A DNA stretch of 20,710 nucleotides from Nemertoderma westbladi (lineage: Eukaryota; Xenacoelomorpha; Nemertodermatida; Nemertodermatidae): NCBI GenBank assembly GCA_032718475.1, contig JAUCBJ010004593.1:1-20710 (forward strand), in the 5' to 3' direction. Shown piece after piece: positions 8,158 to 17,626 of the stretch. Under the pieces are notes generated by a model that saw only the letters and a program-made list of their open reading frames with translations, was not told where the DNA came from and did not search any database. The translations under genes and the position numbers were made by a program. Numbering within the stretch: position 1 is the stretch's first letter; each line of letters opens with the position of its first letter.

Positions 8158-9775
8158 TTAAAAATATAACCTGCCATTCATCACCACTAAGTATAAGGGT
8201 ACATAATTCAAGTTCTTTGCCAAACTAGTTGTTAACTCACTTAGATTAAAAATAATGCACAAATTACCAATCATACGAAGGTTAGATCCACTGCATGATT
8301 TACAGTCAAATAAACATAAGTTGGCCATAAAGCGAATAAAGCGTTTACTAGACATCTGTAAATTGTTTGCAAATTTAGTGAATCTGGATTGAACCATTGT
8401 ACAAGGATGGTTAAATGACAATAATTGTTCTACAAAATATCTATGGGCATTATACGGTAGCTTAAAAATTAAACGCACATTAGTATTCCACGCACTATAA
8501 ATTCTAGAACATATATCTGATGATAGATCCCATAAATTACTTCCATACAAGGTAGTAGCATATAAGCACTGTAAGTTACAAAGAGTGTACGGATCAGTGT
8601 AATGAAATTCTTGGCGCAATGAGTTCAGTTTACCTATAAACTGGCTGCGTTCCCTTATTACATCTGAACGCATTGAATTACGGTAGTCAAGAACATGACC
8701 TAGGTGCACCGCCTCCTTAACCCATGGAAATGAGATACCTGTAAGCTGGATGTTACCTTGGGGCTCCTTCCAGACAGTACCAAAATTCCTCACATATGGG
8801 TGCACTGCCTCCTTAACCCACGGAAGTGAGATACCTGTAAGCTGGATGTTACCTTGGGGCTCCTTCCAGACAGTACCAAAATTCCTCACATATGGGTGCA
8901 CCGCCTCCTTAACCCACGGAAGTGAGTTACCTGTAAGCTGGATGTTACCTTGGGGCTCCTTCCAGACAGTACCAAAATTCCTCACATATGGATACCATAA
9001 GTTGTAAACCAGCCATTAAAGGACAGAGCAGAAAGAGATCGTCTGCATACGCTATAGCTCCAGAATAAAATGCACCTATGTGACAACCAACTTTAGCTTT
9101 CCGTGACCGAATCAGAAGAATATCAAGTACAATGCAGAAAAGTATTGGAGAGGCAACAGAGCCTTGTCTTACCCCATTAGATATATTAAACGAAGAAGAA
9201 TGTGCACCATCCCATCGAACACAACAGGACTGGTTAGAATAAATCCACAGAAGGACTCTGAGAAATAATGGGGAGAACCCTTTCTTAATTAACTCTAAAA
9301 AGAGTTTACACCATTCAACCATGTTGAACGCTTTCTTCAGATCGATTTCTTCACAACCGTAGACTGGTGTCGAGTAACGGGAGTAGTTTCAGATGATCTC
9401 CGACGCTGGCCAGGTACACTGTGTGGTACTCGCCCCTGTCTGGAAACTGAACTGAAGTTCATCAAGAGACAAACGGTCACTCTGCGCGAGTAGCATGACC
9501 CAAACAATTTAATAAATCAGTGACGACAAGTCAATCGCATGATAATTACTCGAATCGGATAGATCTCCTAGTTTATTCGTTAAAAGAGGGAGAATAGCGC
9601 AAATTAATAAGAACTGAGGTACGAAGCTGTGAATAAGAAACCCGTTAAATAATTTAGCAATGTGCTCATGAAAATCGGTACCTGCTTTAATCATAATTTC
9701 AGTTAATTGTAGCTTTAAGAAAATGGGGCTATGTCCCGATAAATTAGCACCAGTGTGACAGGACTGGTGGAGTTG
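8158..9775 (-). pseudogene. LINE ORF2: reverse transcriptase and C-terminal region
   Basis: Minus-strand frame from about 9775 reads SGHSPIFLKLQLTEIMIKAG, HEHIAKLFNGFLIHSFVP, SDSSNYHAIDLSSLIY, then IDLKKAF (motif A, about 9340), SNGVRQGSVASPILF (about 9170) and IAYADDLFLLC (9025-9052), the YxDD active site. Breaks in this frame are a TAA at 9509-9511 and a TGA near 9393. A frame change near 8985 follows, consistent with one extra T in a TTTT run. After it comes a 32-residue unit present three times. The C-terminal part continues with LGHVLDYRNSMRSDVIRERS, LYATTLYGSNLWDLSSD and LPYNAHRYFVEQLL, typical of the region after the palm in CR1/Jockey-group elements. It stays open to TAA at 8158. Reverse transcription by target priming is the known role. 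This copy cannot make the full protein. Confidence 0.85.
8705..8991 (-). repeat. Tandem triplication, 96-bp unit, within LINE coding sequence
   Basis: Three head-to-tail copies start at 8705, 8801 and 8897. Copies one and two differ at three positions and two and three at two, so the array is young relative to the LINE. The unit is a multiple of three (32 codons) and encodes NFGTVWKEPQGNIQLTG followed by LPWVKEAVHPY on the minus strand. Only the copy nearest 8705 runs on into normal LINE sequence (VKEAVHLGHVL). The short sequence CCATATGTG occurs at each junction and at the original left edge. Confidence 0.9.
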
Positions 9776-9875
9776 ACAGTCGCAGTCCCGATCGGGTAAG
9801 GTTGTACACGTCTTCGCGTTCGTAAGCTGTTGGGTATCTTAGGCCGAAGGCCGTTGAAAATAAGAGTTAGATTCT

Positions 9876-10098
9876 CAGTGTTGTTAATGACAGCAGTTAA
9901 TAGTAGCACAGTCTGAATGTGATGACATATGGTGCACAATAACAGTAATAATATAGTAATGATCTAATAACGACGATGGTCAAAACTATTCCAGTCTCAC
10001 AACCGTAATGGAATTAACTAACACAACTGAAGTAATAATGGGTTATCACAAGAGTTATACCATTGACACATATTGGTTTTAGCCCTATACTACTGGGC
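9876..10098. repeat. Direct repeat, copy 1 (223 bp)
   Basis: Matches 10260-10482 at a constant offset of 384 bases with no indels and about ten substitutions. It begins cagtgttgttaatga and ends ctactgggc. The outer part of the copy contains gccc...gggc pairs that could fold. Confidence 0.9.
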
Positions 10099-10259
10099 GA
10101 TCCTCATACCCTAACACCTCCTCATACTTCCCCCAGTTCTCCTCTATTCAACCGATACATCTTATTTCCATTCTCCGTGCCCTCCTGTTAGGCTCCCACA
10201 TTCTCATTAGTGTGGCCACACTTGAGAAATGGGATCCGTCTAATACCATCCAATCCATC

Positions 10260-10482
10260 CAGTGTTGTTAATGACCGCAGTTAATAGTAGCACAGTCTGA
10301 ATGTGATGACATATGGTGCACAATAACAGTAACAATATAGTAATGATCTAATAACGACGACGGTCAAAACTATTCCGGTCTCACAACCGTAATGGAATTA
10401 AGTAACACAACTGAAGTAATAATGGGTGATCACAAGAGTTATACCATTGACACATATTGGTTTTAGCCCTACACTACTGGGC
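10260..10482. repeat. Direct repeat, copy 2 (223 bp)
   Basis: Second copy of the block at 9876-10098. Flanking sequences of the two copies differ immediately outside the match, so the block itself is the duplicated unit. Short LTR-like direct repeats, a segmental duplication, or two copies of a small repeat family are possible. Confidence 0.9.
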
Positions 10483-10675
10483 AGCCTCTAATACCCAATG
10501 GATGCACTCCTGTCCTTCCCCATGTGCTTCCCTGCCCGCTATAGGCTTATATACTAATTGTCACTTCGCCACTCCCTGTTGGTGTTACCCCCTGCTGCTA
10601 GCCTCACTAACTGGTTTGTCCCTCTGAGGTGGTTTGACCTCTCACCTCTCTCTGTGGCTTAGGGCGTGTGTCTCT

Positions 10676-10704
10676 CCCCCCCCCCCCCCCCCCCCCCCCC
10701 CCCC
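10676..10704. repeat. Homopolymer run of 29 C
   Basis: Uninterrupted C from 10676 to 10704, at the junction between the inserted interval and the LINE endonuclease region. It is preceded by a CT-rich stretch. The true length may differ because long homopolymers are error-prone in sequencing. Confidence 0.9.
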
Positions 10705-10710
10705 AGTTGG

Positions 10711-11440
10711 TTATGAGGCAAGATTATTATTGGTAATCTCGCATCGCCAACTATATTGGTAAAATACCACTGGTCCCATTTTGGGTGGGTAATGTAGGGA
10801 ATTGAATCCGCTTACAACCAGAATGAATAACACCAGCGTCAAACACATTACTGAAAAAATTATTGGTACTAACAAAATGATCAATAGTAGACCGACGAGC
10901 AACTGTATCACTGAAAAAACAGTAAGTAAAATTAACAGCAAACAAATCCCATAAACACGATAAATTGTTATCCATAATAAATTGATTTACTATATGTACA
11001 TGTGTAGATAATCTCAAAAAGTCAGTGTTTAAGTCACCCATTAATAAAATATCACAGGCACTATTAACATTATCAATTACCCAACTAATATCGCTCAGCA
11101 CCTCTAAAAGTATGTCAGAGACCTCATTAGTTCTAGAATCAATCAGAAAATAAGAATTAATAATAATTAATGGTTTCATATTGGGTAATGCAACCATAAT
11201 ACTTTGTAACCTAGAATTAGTAATTATAATAGGTGAAATATACATAGACAATATTTTTTTAAATACAAAACATAAGCCACCAATCGGCCTGCCAGCCTGT
11301 GCTGTGTCATTTGCATAAACAGTTGGCTGTATTATACTATTATAATTAGGAAAAGCCTTTCGTAATCTATACGAGTTCTCACGCAAAACAAAACGTTCCT
11401 GCAAACACAGGATATCAGTACCCAATAGTAGAGTATGCAT
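10711..11440 (-). pseudogene. LINE ORF2: apurinic-type endonuclease domain
   Basis: Minus-strand frame with Met at 11440 and stop at 10751 encodes most of an exonuclease-endonuclease-phosphatase domain. Residues 9-15 are DILCLQE (metal-binding Glu), 51-60 RPIGGLCFVF, 95-102 INSYFLID, 135-140 GDLNTD (catalytic GDxN) and 186-190 IDHFV, then FDAGVIHSG. After that the frame changes (about 10815): the alternative frame continues SGFNSLHYPPKMGPV, where LH replaces the expected SDH, and stays open to TGA/TAG at 10711. Coding-like sequence extends upstream of 11440 without a Met (SPLTPVDS). The domain would nick target DNA. The loss of the terminal SDH and the frameshift make it inactive. Confidence 0.85.
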
Positions 11441-11639
11441 AGAATCAACTGGAGTTAAGGGTGAGTAAATATTAGCTATGATTAATTAATTTTTTTTAAA
11501 ATGTGCAATAAAGTAAGTATAAATAGAATATAAAAAAATTAAATGAAAAAGAATAGACAATAAATTGCATATACTCGATCAACCTATCCATTCTGCTGTG
11601 AATGGCCCCACCTCTGAGTCTGACCTTTAGTTTATTAGT

Positions 11640-12740
11640 CCTGATAGTCCCGATAGACTGACTCTTTCGATAGTCCCATTTCCTAACGCATATACCTTGC
11701 ATCCATATTTTCGGCCGTAGCGCACTTTCAAGCTAGAGAGTGGAGACACTGATCTGAAAGCTCTGCGTTTTAGAATCAACATGGGATATTTTCTGAATAT
11801 CTGACGCTTTAATGTTAACGCCTCCGACCTCTCTGAGATCATCAACTAGGTCAGTAGGTGAAATTGACGGATCCACTCCAAAAACAAAGATGTCAGCCGG
11901 AGCAGCGCCTGTTTTACGTGTATATGAGGATGATCTGGAAGGCTAGATCGTACCCGTACCAACAACGTGGCGGAGTTGTTGCCTGCATCTGTGATATCTT
12001 GGAATCACGGAATCATCGCCAAGAACTTCAATGTTGTGGGTCTCGATACCGTCATTGTCCTGCAAAGAAGCAGTATGAGGACGTTTAACACTGCCATTAT
12101 TATTAGTCCGATAACCGCTCTGTAAGCCAGCTGTAGCAGGTGAACCCAGAATGGCACCTCCACCACCTAAATTCGGTGTCTGTTTATCCCTCGTTCCTCT
12201 AGGTACCATAGCCGCAGAGCCACCTATGTAACCCAATGGGCCAACATCTTTGTGTTGGCTTGGAACAGTAGGAGACTCCCACCGTTCACATCTACCTCTT
12301 GTTATTTCACTATATGATGCATGCTGTGGTTGAGGTGGCCCAGAAAATACTGGTCCACTGGTACCAGGTAGCCGAGGAGCAATGATCTTTGATTAATTCA
12401 ATATCATAGAGAGAAAGCGCAGCGAAAGCATCGGTAGCGATAACTGGTAAACTTTTGTGTGAGTCCATGATGCAGAGTTTATCGCATACATCTACGGTGT
12501 TGGCTCTAGCCACAGAACACTCAGTGGAATCGCGCCGATTAACTGGTTTCTCTAAATTGCACCGTTCAAATAGTAAATCTTTAGCAACCAAACTCTCAGC
12601 AGCTGTAAACAGGACTAAACACGACTCAAGAACCTCAGGACCTGGTTTAATCACCATGCCTTGGACTAGAAAATCCAAACATGTATTAACAATAACAACA
12701 TCCAATCTATTGACCAGGATCTGAGAGTTCTCGATATTGA
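11640..12740 (-). pseudogene. LINE ORF1-like protein, frameshifted
   Basis: On the minus strand three frame segments line up as an ORF1 protein of the type that precedes ORF2 in CR1-like elements. The N-terminal segment (12740-12370) has the helical region DVVIVNTCLDFLVQG, then LFTAAESLVAKDLLFERC, RRDSTECSVARANTVD and LPVIATDAFAAL. The middle segment (about 12385-11945) is a Pro/Gly/Ser-rich linker with GGGGAILGSPATAG. The C-terminal segment (about 11920-11640) starts ADIFVFGVDPSISPTDLVDD, then VGGVNIKASDIQKISHVD, and ends LRPKIWMQGICVRKWD, an RRM-like nucleic-acid-binding fold. A TAG at 11733-11735 interrupts the last segment and frame changes occur near 12375 and 11945. Function would be RNA binding in the retrotransposition particle. 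Family assignment comes from pattern memory rather than alignment. Confidence 0.65.
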
Positions 12741-12745
12741 TGGTA

Positions 12746-13105
12746 GTATCTATATACTACTGTCATCAGGTCAGCTAGGCCTATATATGTCAGTATGTAT
12801 ATGAGGGTTAATTGGATGCAGAATTGGTTGTATGTTTGTAAGTAATAGAACTATGTGAGAATACGTGTACATTAATGTCATTAATGTACAGTAGAAAAAT
12901 AGATAGAGTTACCAAGGTCATGTTTATAATGCAGATCCCACTTTCTATTATTCTGATCATGTCGCTGTTATAGTCTTCAGTACAGTACTTCAGTGCAACT
13001 AACGTATCAAGGACACCCCAAACCCAACCCCATAACCACAAATTAAATTATCACGCCGAATTAGGTTTGCCTGGCACGGCAACAGATCATCAAAAAACCA
13101 ACTAC
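12746..13105. other. Unassigned sequence between LINE ORF1 and the gypsy insertion
   Basis: No gene is supported. This could be the 5' untranslated part of the minus-strand LINE or older host DNA. It contains a perfect 12-bp inverted repeat at 12866-12890. The last ten bases before the LTR read ACTACACTAC, so the gypsy target duplication happens to be preceded by another copy of the same 5-mer. Confidence 0.5.
12866..12890. repeat. Perfect palindrome, 12-bp arms with 1-base centre
   Basis: tgtacattaatg (12866-12877) and cattaatgtaca (12879-12890) are exact reverse complements around a single T. No function is assigned. Confidence 0.85.
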
Positions 13106-13110
13106 ACTAC
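13106..13110. repeat. Target-site duplication ACTAC, left of gypsy element
   Basis: Identical to 19584-19588 and directly abutting the LTR terminus at 13111. Confidence 0.9.
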
Positions 13111-13351
13111 TGTCATGAGTTCATCAGCGTGAATTGAACATAATACGCAATACTAATATATTGGTCTGATGAAGCTTGTTAATTGTTACGTAGGCTGTAC
13201 AAGTATAAGTCAGTCTACCGGTACTAATGCACGGTGGGTGTGTACATATGCAGTACAGCAGTATGCACTGCTAGTATTATTTAGTTCAGTAGTTGGGATA
13301 CACCAAAGTAATATATGTACAGTATAACGCAGTATAGTACAGTATATATCA
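13111..13351 (-). repeat. 3' LTR of the gypsy element (241 bp)
   Basis: On the minus strand it begins TGATATATACTG and ends CATGACA, with TG...CA termini. It is identical to 19343-19583 except for three transitions (cagcGtg/cagcAtg, ctagtAtt/ctagtGtt, cagtaTag/cagtaCag as left/right). Confidence 0.95.
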
Positions 13352-13365
13352 TCCCCTTTTCCCCC
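13352..13365 (-). other. Polypurine tract
   Basis: The minus strand reads GGGGGAAAAGGGGA directly next to the 3' LTR start (TGATAT), the normal primer site for plus-strand DNA synthesis in LTR retroelements. Confidence 0.85.
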
Positions 13366-13407
13366 ACGATCTATACTGGTTTACATATGTGCCAGTTTAG
13401 ATCGCAG

Positions 13408-14316
13408 TTAATAGTCTGCTTGATTATAATAATGAATATTGTTTATACCCCAACGAATAATAGTTTTACATTTTCGTGTACTACGTCGAGGGACAGAAAT
13501 ACTTTCAGTTTTATTTACTTTCGATTCGTCACCGCTAGTTTCGTCCATCGGTATATCATTTGATTGGTTCGTTGGTTCCTCAACTTTATAAACTTGTCGA
13601 AGGAAACGACGGTTCCTCCACCACGTTCTGCCGGATGCTAACTTGACACGATAGTCACGTTTTTCTCCCACGCTCACAATAGTACCTGTGTGTGACCAAC
13701 ATTTTGATCGCGGGTCCTGAATATACACATTGGTTCCAACTTTGAATGGGGGTAGGTTGTGGGCGGAGCAGTTGTAAATGTTTGTTGATTTTTGACGTAG
13801 ATCAGCTATCCTTTTATCTGCTGCATCCGCAACGTCTTGCCAGTTCTGCGCATAAGCTGTATGATGGGCTGGGATTCTTGATCGCAATAGTCGGCCGAAA
13901 ACGACTTCGTTAGGCGACCGGCCATCGGGACGTGGAGTATTACGAAGCTCGAGGAGCCCTTCCTCGAATTCTTCTGAGTGTATGTTGCAATGAGGCATTT
14001 TGCGGAGCAGATATTTGATTTGTTTAACGCTGGCATCCGTATGGCCATTGCTTTGTGGGTAATGTGGAGTGCTCGTAACTAAACGTACACCCCACCGTTT
14101 AAGGAATGCTCCGAATGAATGTGAAGCAAACTGGGGACCTCCATCCACTCGGAACACGTTGGGAACTCCGAGGTCCACAAAAAATTTGCGGATTACATAG
14201 GCGACCTGTTGGGATGTGGGGTCATCTCGCCATTCATAAACAAGGGGGTAACCGGATAGGCGGTCAGTGTATATAAGGAAATATTTTCCCCCGAGGTAGA
14301 AAAGATCTGCTTGGGA
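13408..14316 (-). pseudogene. Integrase catalytic core and C-terminal domain, frame-shifted from pol
   Basis: This minus-strand frame is offset from the RT frame and begins at the shift near 14310 with ADLFYLGGKYF, which holds the first catalytic Asp. It continues RLSGYPLVYEWRDDPTSQQ, then FRVDGGPQFASHSF (second Asp), then TPHYPQSNGHTDASVKQ. The third catalytic position, Glu in NGHAEAAVK-type sequences, is Asp here, with the normal 35-residue spacing (DD35D). The C-terminal domain (PFKVGTNVYIQDP...WSHTGTIVSVG) resembles the GPY/F-type module, followed by an acidic and basic tail (RRSTRKCK), ending at a stop at 13408. There is no separate start codon where the family needs one. It would be made as part of pol, so this copy cannot produce intact integrase. 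Confidence 0.85.
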
Positions 14317-16222
14317 GGTTGTCCGCCATCAGTGTCTCCTTTGGAAGACTGGGAAGGAGTTCCTGGCAACGGTTGCATTGTTTAACGGTGCGTTCGATAT
14401 CTGCTCCCATACCTGGCCAATAAACAAGTTTTTGTGCACGCTGTTTAGTACGTGTAATCCCTTGGTGGGAGGAGTGAATTCGTGCCAAAATATTTTGTTT
14501 ACAGTTAGGTGGGATGACAATCCGATTGTTGTATAGTACGAGTCCATTATATATTGACAGTTCGTTGAAAATAGAACGGAAGTTGTGTATGTAGGGTGAT
14601 GCTAGGTGTTTGTTCTGGAAGCCCTCCTGTATTTCTCGGATGAGCTCGTTGTACCCTTTATCGTTATTCGCCACAGCCTGGAGTTTGTTAACCAGTGGAT
14701 CTCCAGCTGAGTCTCCGTTCTTACCGTCAATGGATAAGGTATTTACAATGTTCACAGAGTGTGAGAAATCATCCGGATCGGGTTCATCCGGGTCATCAAT
14801 GGGTGAGCGGCTTAGGCAATCGGCGATTCGATGTGTTTTACCTTTTTGCCACTCGACACGGAATTGGTACTGGGATTGAAGATCAGATTTGATCTTTTGT
14901 ATTTTTGTGTTCTCGATCTGGTCGGCAGTGTATTGGTTAAATATGGTCAACAATGGCCGGTGGTCGGTTATGACTGTAAATGTTTTCAACCCGGTGAGAT
15001 AAATGCGGCATTTGTTCATACCGTATTTAATAGCGATACACTCCAACTCGATCGTGGAATAACGAGTTTCTGGATCACTCAGAAATCGACTTCCACAGGC
15101 GACCAGTTTCCAATCAGTGCCGTGACGTTGTAAAAGGTCGAAACCAAGACCATGTAAGCGACTGGCGTCGGTTTCTAGTTTAGTCTGAGCATGTAAATTG
15201 AATGGAGCTAGGATCGGCGGTTCGATAAGTAATTGTTTCACGTGGTTGAATGCTTCCTCGTGGTTCGCGGTCCATAGGAAATTGTTGCAAGTACGTAAAA
15301 GATCCCGTAGTGGAGTTGCTGCAGTTGAGAGATCACTCGAAAAGCATCCCAACTGATTCACGAGTCCCACGAAACTTCGTAAGTCCGTAATATTTGTAGG
15401 TGTTGGGAAAGCGGAAATGGCTTTCAGTTTATCGGGATCCGCTTCTGTTCCGTCTGCGGATATTATGAAACCTGCGAATTTGACTTTGGGTTGCGCGAAG
15501 TGAAATTTTTTGGGATGTAAAGTTATACCTGCGCTGCGACAGCGATCTAGGACAGCACGGACACGCGTTATGTGGTCTTGGAAGTTGCCGTCCTCAACCA
15601 GTATGTCGTCCACGCATTTGTGGACTTGTGACACGCCATCTAGCACTAGATCTCCACGATAATTGTATGAGTCACCAGCGCTTATAAATCCCATGGTGGC
15701 TCGGCAGAAGCGAAACCATCCCCAGGGAGTTAAGAACGCTGTTAAGTCGCGTGAGTCCTCCTTCAACTCAACCTGCCAATATCCAGAACGAGCGTCTAGA
15801 GTTGTAAATAAATTGGCCCTGGCAGTACGATCTGCAACGATATCCTGCAGTGTTCTGGAATTATGTACAGTACGTTGCACCTGTTTGTTCAGGTGTGTTA
15901 AATCGACGGTAATTCTTACCTCTCCCGGACGATTTGGTTTCCTGCACACCACGATTGGGTGGCACCACTCCACAGGGCAGTCACCAACGCATTCGATAAT
16001 GCCCTTTTCGAGCATGTCCTCGAGTTCAGTTTTCGCTTTGTCCCTGACAGGTAGAGGGATCGAACGAGCTGCGTTTATCCGGAATGGCGTGGCATTGTCC
16101 ACCAGTTTGATTTCCATTGGTGGCCCGGACATTGTCGGTAATTGTCCGCCGGAACCGAACACATCTGAATATTCCTCCAGAAGTTGCGCCTTTTGTTGGT
16201 TGTAAATGGAGGATTCAGACAT
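14264..16222 (-). pseudogene. Gypsy pol: reverse transcriptase, RNase H, integrase zinc finger
   Basis: The frame from ATG at 16222 gives 652 codons. Residues 88-115 carry HPIVVCRKPNRPGEVRITVD. LDARSGYWQVEL (142-153) is RT motif A. CVDDILVED (203-211) is the active-site box, with Cys in place of the usual Tyr or Phe. RNase H residues are D352 (TDAS), E392/E394, D420 (ITDHRPL) and D468 (IADCLSR). The integrase HHCC finger is H583, H586, C616, C619. After residue about 637 the frame leaves integrase and runs to an unrelated stop at 14264, because bases are missing next to ADLFYLGG. The upstream gag-protease frame is the same frame but separated by TAA at 16253-16255. RT and RNase H convert the element RNA to DNA in the cytoplasmic particle. 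Confidence 0.9.
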
Positions 16223-16252
16223 TGGACTGTTTGTGGTGTGTTTGTTTGTGAA

Positions 16253-17626
16253 TTAGGGAACGTGAGGGGAGTTTATTTCGCTGTATTCCTCCACTGCGTG
16301 GATGCCAATGTGTCGGTCCTTTGTTGTGGTATGTGTAGGTTTCCCTACACAATGTAACGGAGTGGGGAATTCAGAGTGAACGATTCCCAGTCCTTTACAG
16401 GCAAGGAGTGAAATATAAATATCGTATGGTTTTATTTCTGGGCAGAAGTATACCCACTCCTTATGGCATTTACCTTTAATAGAGAGTTCTATGAGTGCGC
16501 GTCCCTCGCACTGTATAGGAGTTTTATTTGCAGTTTCTAGAGGACAATCTGGCGCTACCAGTTTGTTACGTATTCCCCAGTCCCCCACAAATTTATTGCT
16601 CGCTGCTGTAACCTGCGCTCCGGTGTCGGCCACGCAGCTCCGGTTATCGAGGTATTCCCCAGATTCCTGGAAAATGATGCTGATAACGGGTCTCCGGCGT
16701 GCATCCATGTATTCGTGTATATCGGCGATTGAAATTGCTCCGGAAGTTTGAGCCATTTTTGTATATTTCTTAAAAAGGCTTTTGGATGTGAAATGGCCTT
16801 TTTTCCCACAGTTTTTGCAGATTTTTCCAGCCGCCATGCAGGGTTTGTCGTTCGAATGCAGCCATGAGCCGCCATAGTATATACATTCACCCGCTTCCTT
16901 CATTCTCCGTACAACGGAAGCGGTGTCGTGACCGTACGACTGCGATCGGCCGCCACTTTTACCCCGTTTATATTGGCTCTGCGACCGGTATTTGGGACGC
17001 CCTGGTCGATCTGGGCCAGCGCGACCGGGTTGTTGTATGGTGCCGATGCGGTGTTTAAGGCGTTGGGTTTCCTTAGCGGCGAGATCGCGATTTCTGCATA
17101 AATCTAGAGTTTGTTCTAGATTATAGGTCGGTCGTTTACCGAAAAGTTCCTCGCGTGTTTCCTCATCGCGAATTCCGCATACGACTAGTGTCGTTAACCA
17201 GTCGTCCTTCGTCATCCTTTCGACCTGCGCATCGTCTGCCATTTCTGACATTTTAATATAGAAATCGTCGAAAGTTTGTCCCTCGTCCTGTTTCTGGCGG
17301 ACGAGTTCATAGCGATCAACCACCACGTTTTGTTCTGCGCGAAGGTGTTCACGTATGCGAAATATTATGTCCTCCATAGTGAGTTCGGTGTCTTGGGAAA
17401 TATGGAGTCTGTAGTTTAAATGTGTTAAGAAATCTGCGTTACAGTAGCTAAAGAGGGTGGCAACCTGGAGATCCTGAGTTTTCTTATCGAGTTTTACAAC
17501 CCTAGTGTAGTTGTGCCACGTAACTTCCCAACGTTTAAACTGTTTATAAGATAAGTTTAGTTCCAGGGGTTGGGGTGGGCGTACTGTGAGTTTTGCGGAA
17601 TTTCCACTATTGTGTTCGCCTGTATG
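16253..17626 (-). pseudogene. Gypsy gag (C-terminal part) and protease
   Basis: An open minus-strand frame from the hAT junction (17626) to TAA at 16253-16255 contains the gag capsid region (SYKQFKRWEVTWHNYT and, after the Met at 17377, the helical capsid end with QKQDEGQTFDDFYIKMSEMA). A basic Arg/Ser/Gly linker follows, then a nucleocapsid zinc knuckle CKNCGKKGHFTSKS in which the last Cys is Ser (residues 187-200 counted from the Met). A second finger just before it has lost a Cys to Tyr. Protease follows with the aspartic motif VADTGAQVTA at residues 249-258. Gag forms the particle and packages RNA, and protease matures the polyprotein. With the hAT element and one TSD copy left out, this frame is continuous with the N-terminal gag at 19259, about 582 codons in all. 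Confidence 0.85.
17619..17626. repeat. 8-bp TSD CCTGTATG, left of hAT element
   Basis: Identical to 18877-18884. Eight-bp duplications are diagnostic of hAT-type transposition. Confidence 0.95.

Larger units (their letters stand above)
9776..10710. other. Non-LINE insertion with duplicated block and poly-C
   Basis: This interval interrupts the LINE between its endonuclease and RT parts. It contains two 223-bp direct repeats, a 161-bp spacer between them, a CT-rich stretch (10500-10675) and a 29-base C run. Open frames on the minus strand here (for example 9715-9939) show no protein family I recognise and are probably chance. Its nature is unknown. A nested non-autonomous retroelement is one possibility. 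Confidence 0.45.
8158..12745 (-). mobile_element. CR1/Jockey-like LINE, nearly full length but decayed and interrupted
   Basis: On the minus strand, parts of one LINE occur in the canonical order: an ORF1-like protein (12740 to about 11640), endonuclease (11440 to 10711), reverse transcriptase (about 9770 to 8990) and C-terminal region (to 8158). Same strand, order and spacing suggest one insertion, though the pieces were not shown to share a lineage. About 0.9 kb between endonuclease and RT (9780-10710) is unrelated, repeat-containing sequence, probably a later insertion. Neither end of the LINE was defined: no poly-A or microsatellite tail and no target duplication was seen. Confidence 0.7.

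Noticed and set aside
8750-9007. Plus-strand repeat protein (MLPWGSFQTVPKF...)
   Set aside because: This is the antisense reading of the 96-bp tandem unit. The minus-strand frame continues into LINE protein, so that one is real.
9715-9939. Minus-strand 74-codon ORF
   Set aside because: It overlaps the first 223-bp repeat and the LINE insertion boundary, shows no domain, and sits in a different frame from the RT.
10676-10704. Poly-C run as a sequencing gap or telomere-like repeat
   Set aside because: It is a pure homopolymer with no repeat unit. It may be length-uncertain but gives no evidence of a gap or telomere.
14610-16205. Long plus-strand ORFs opposite pol (for example 15663-16205)
   Set aside because: They are antisense shadows of RT/RNase H on the minus strand, with no known domain.
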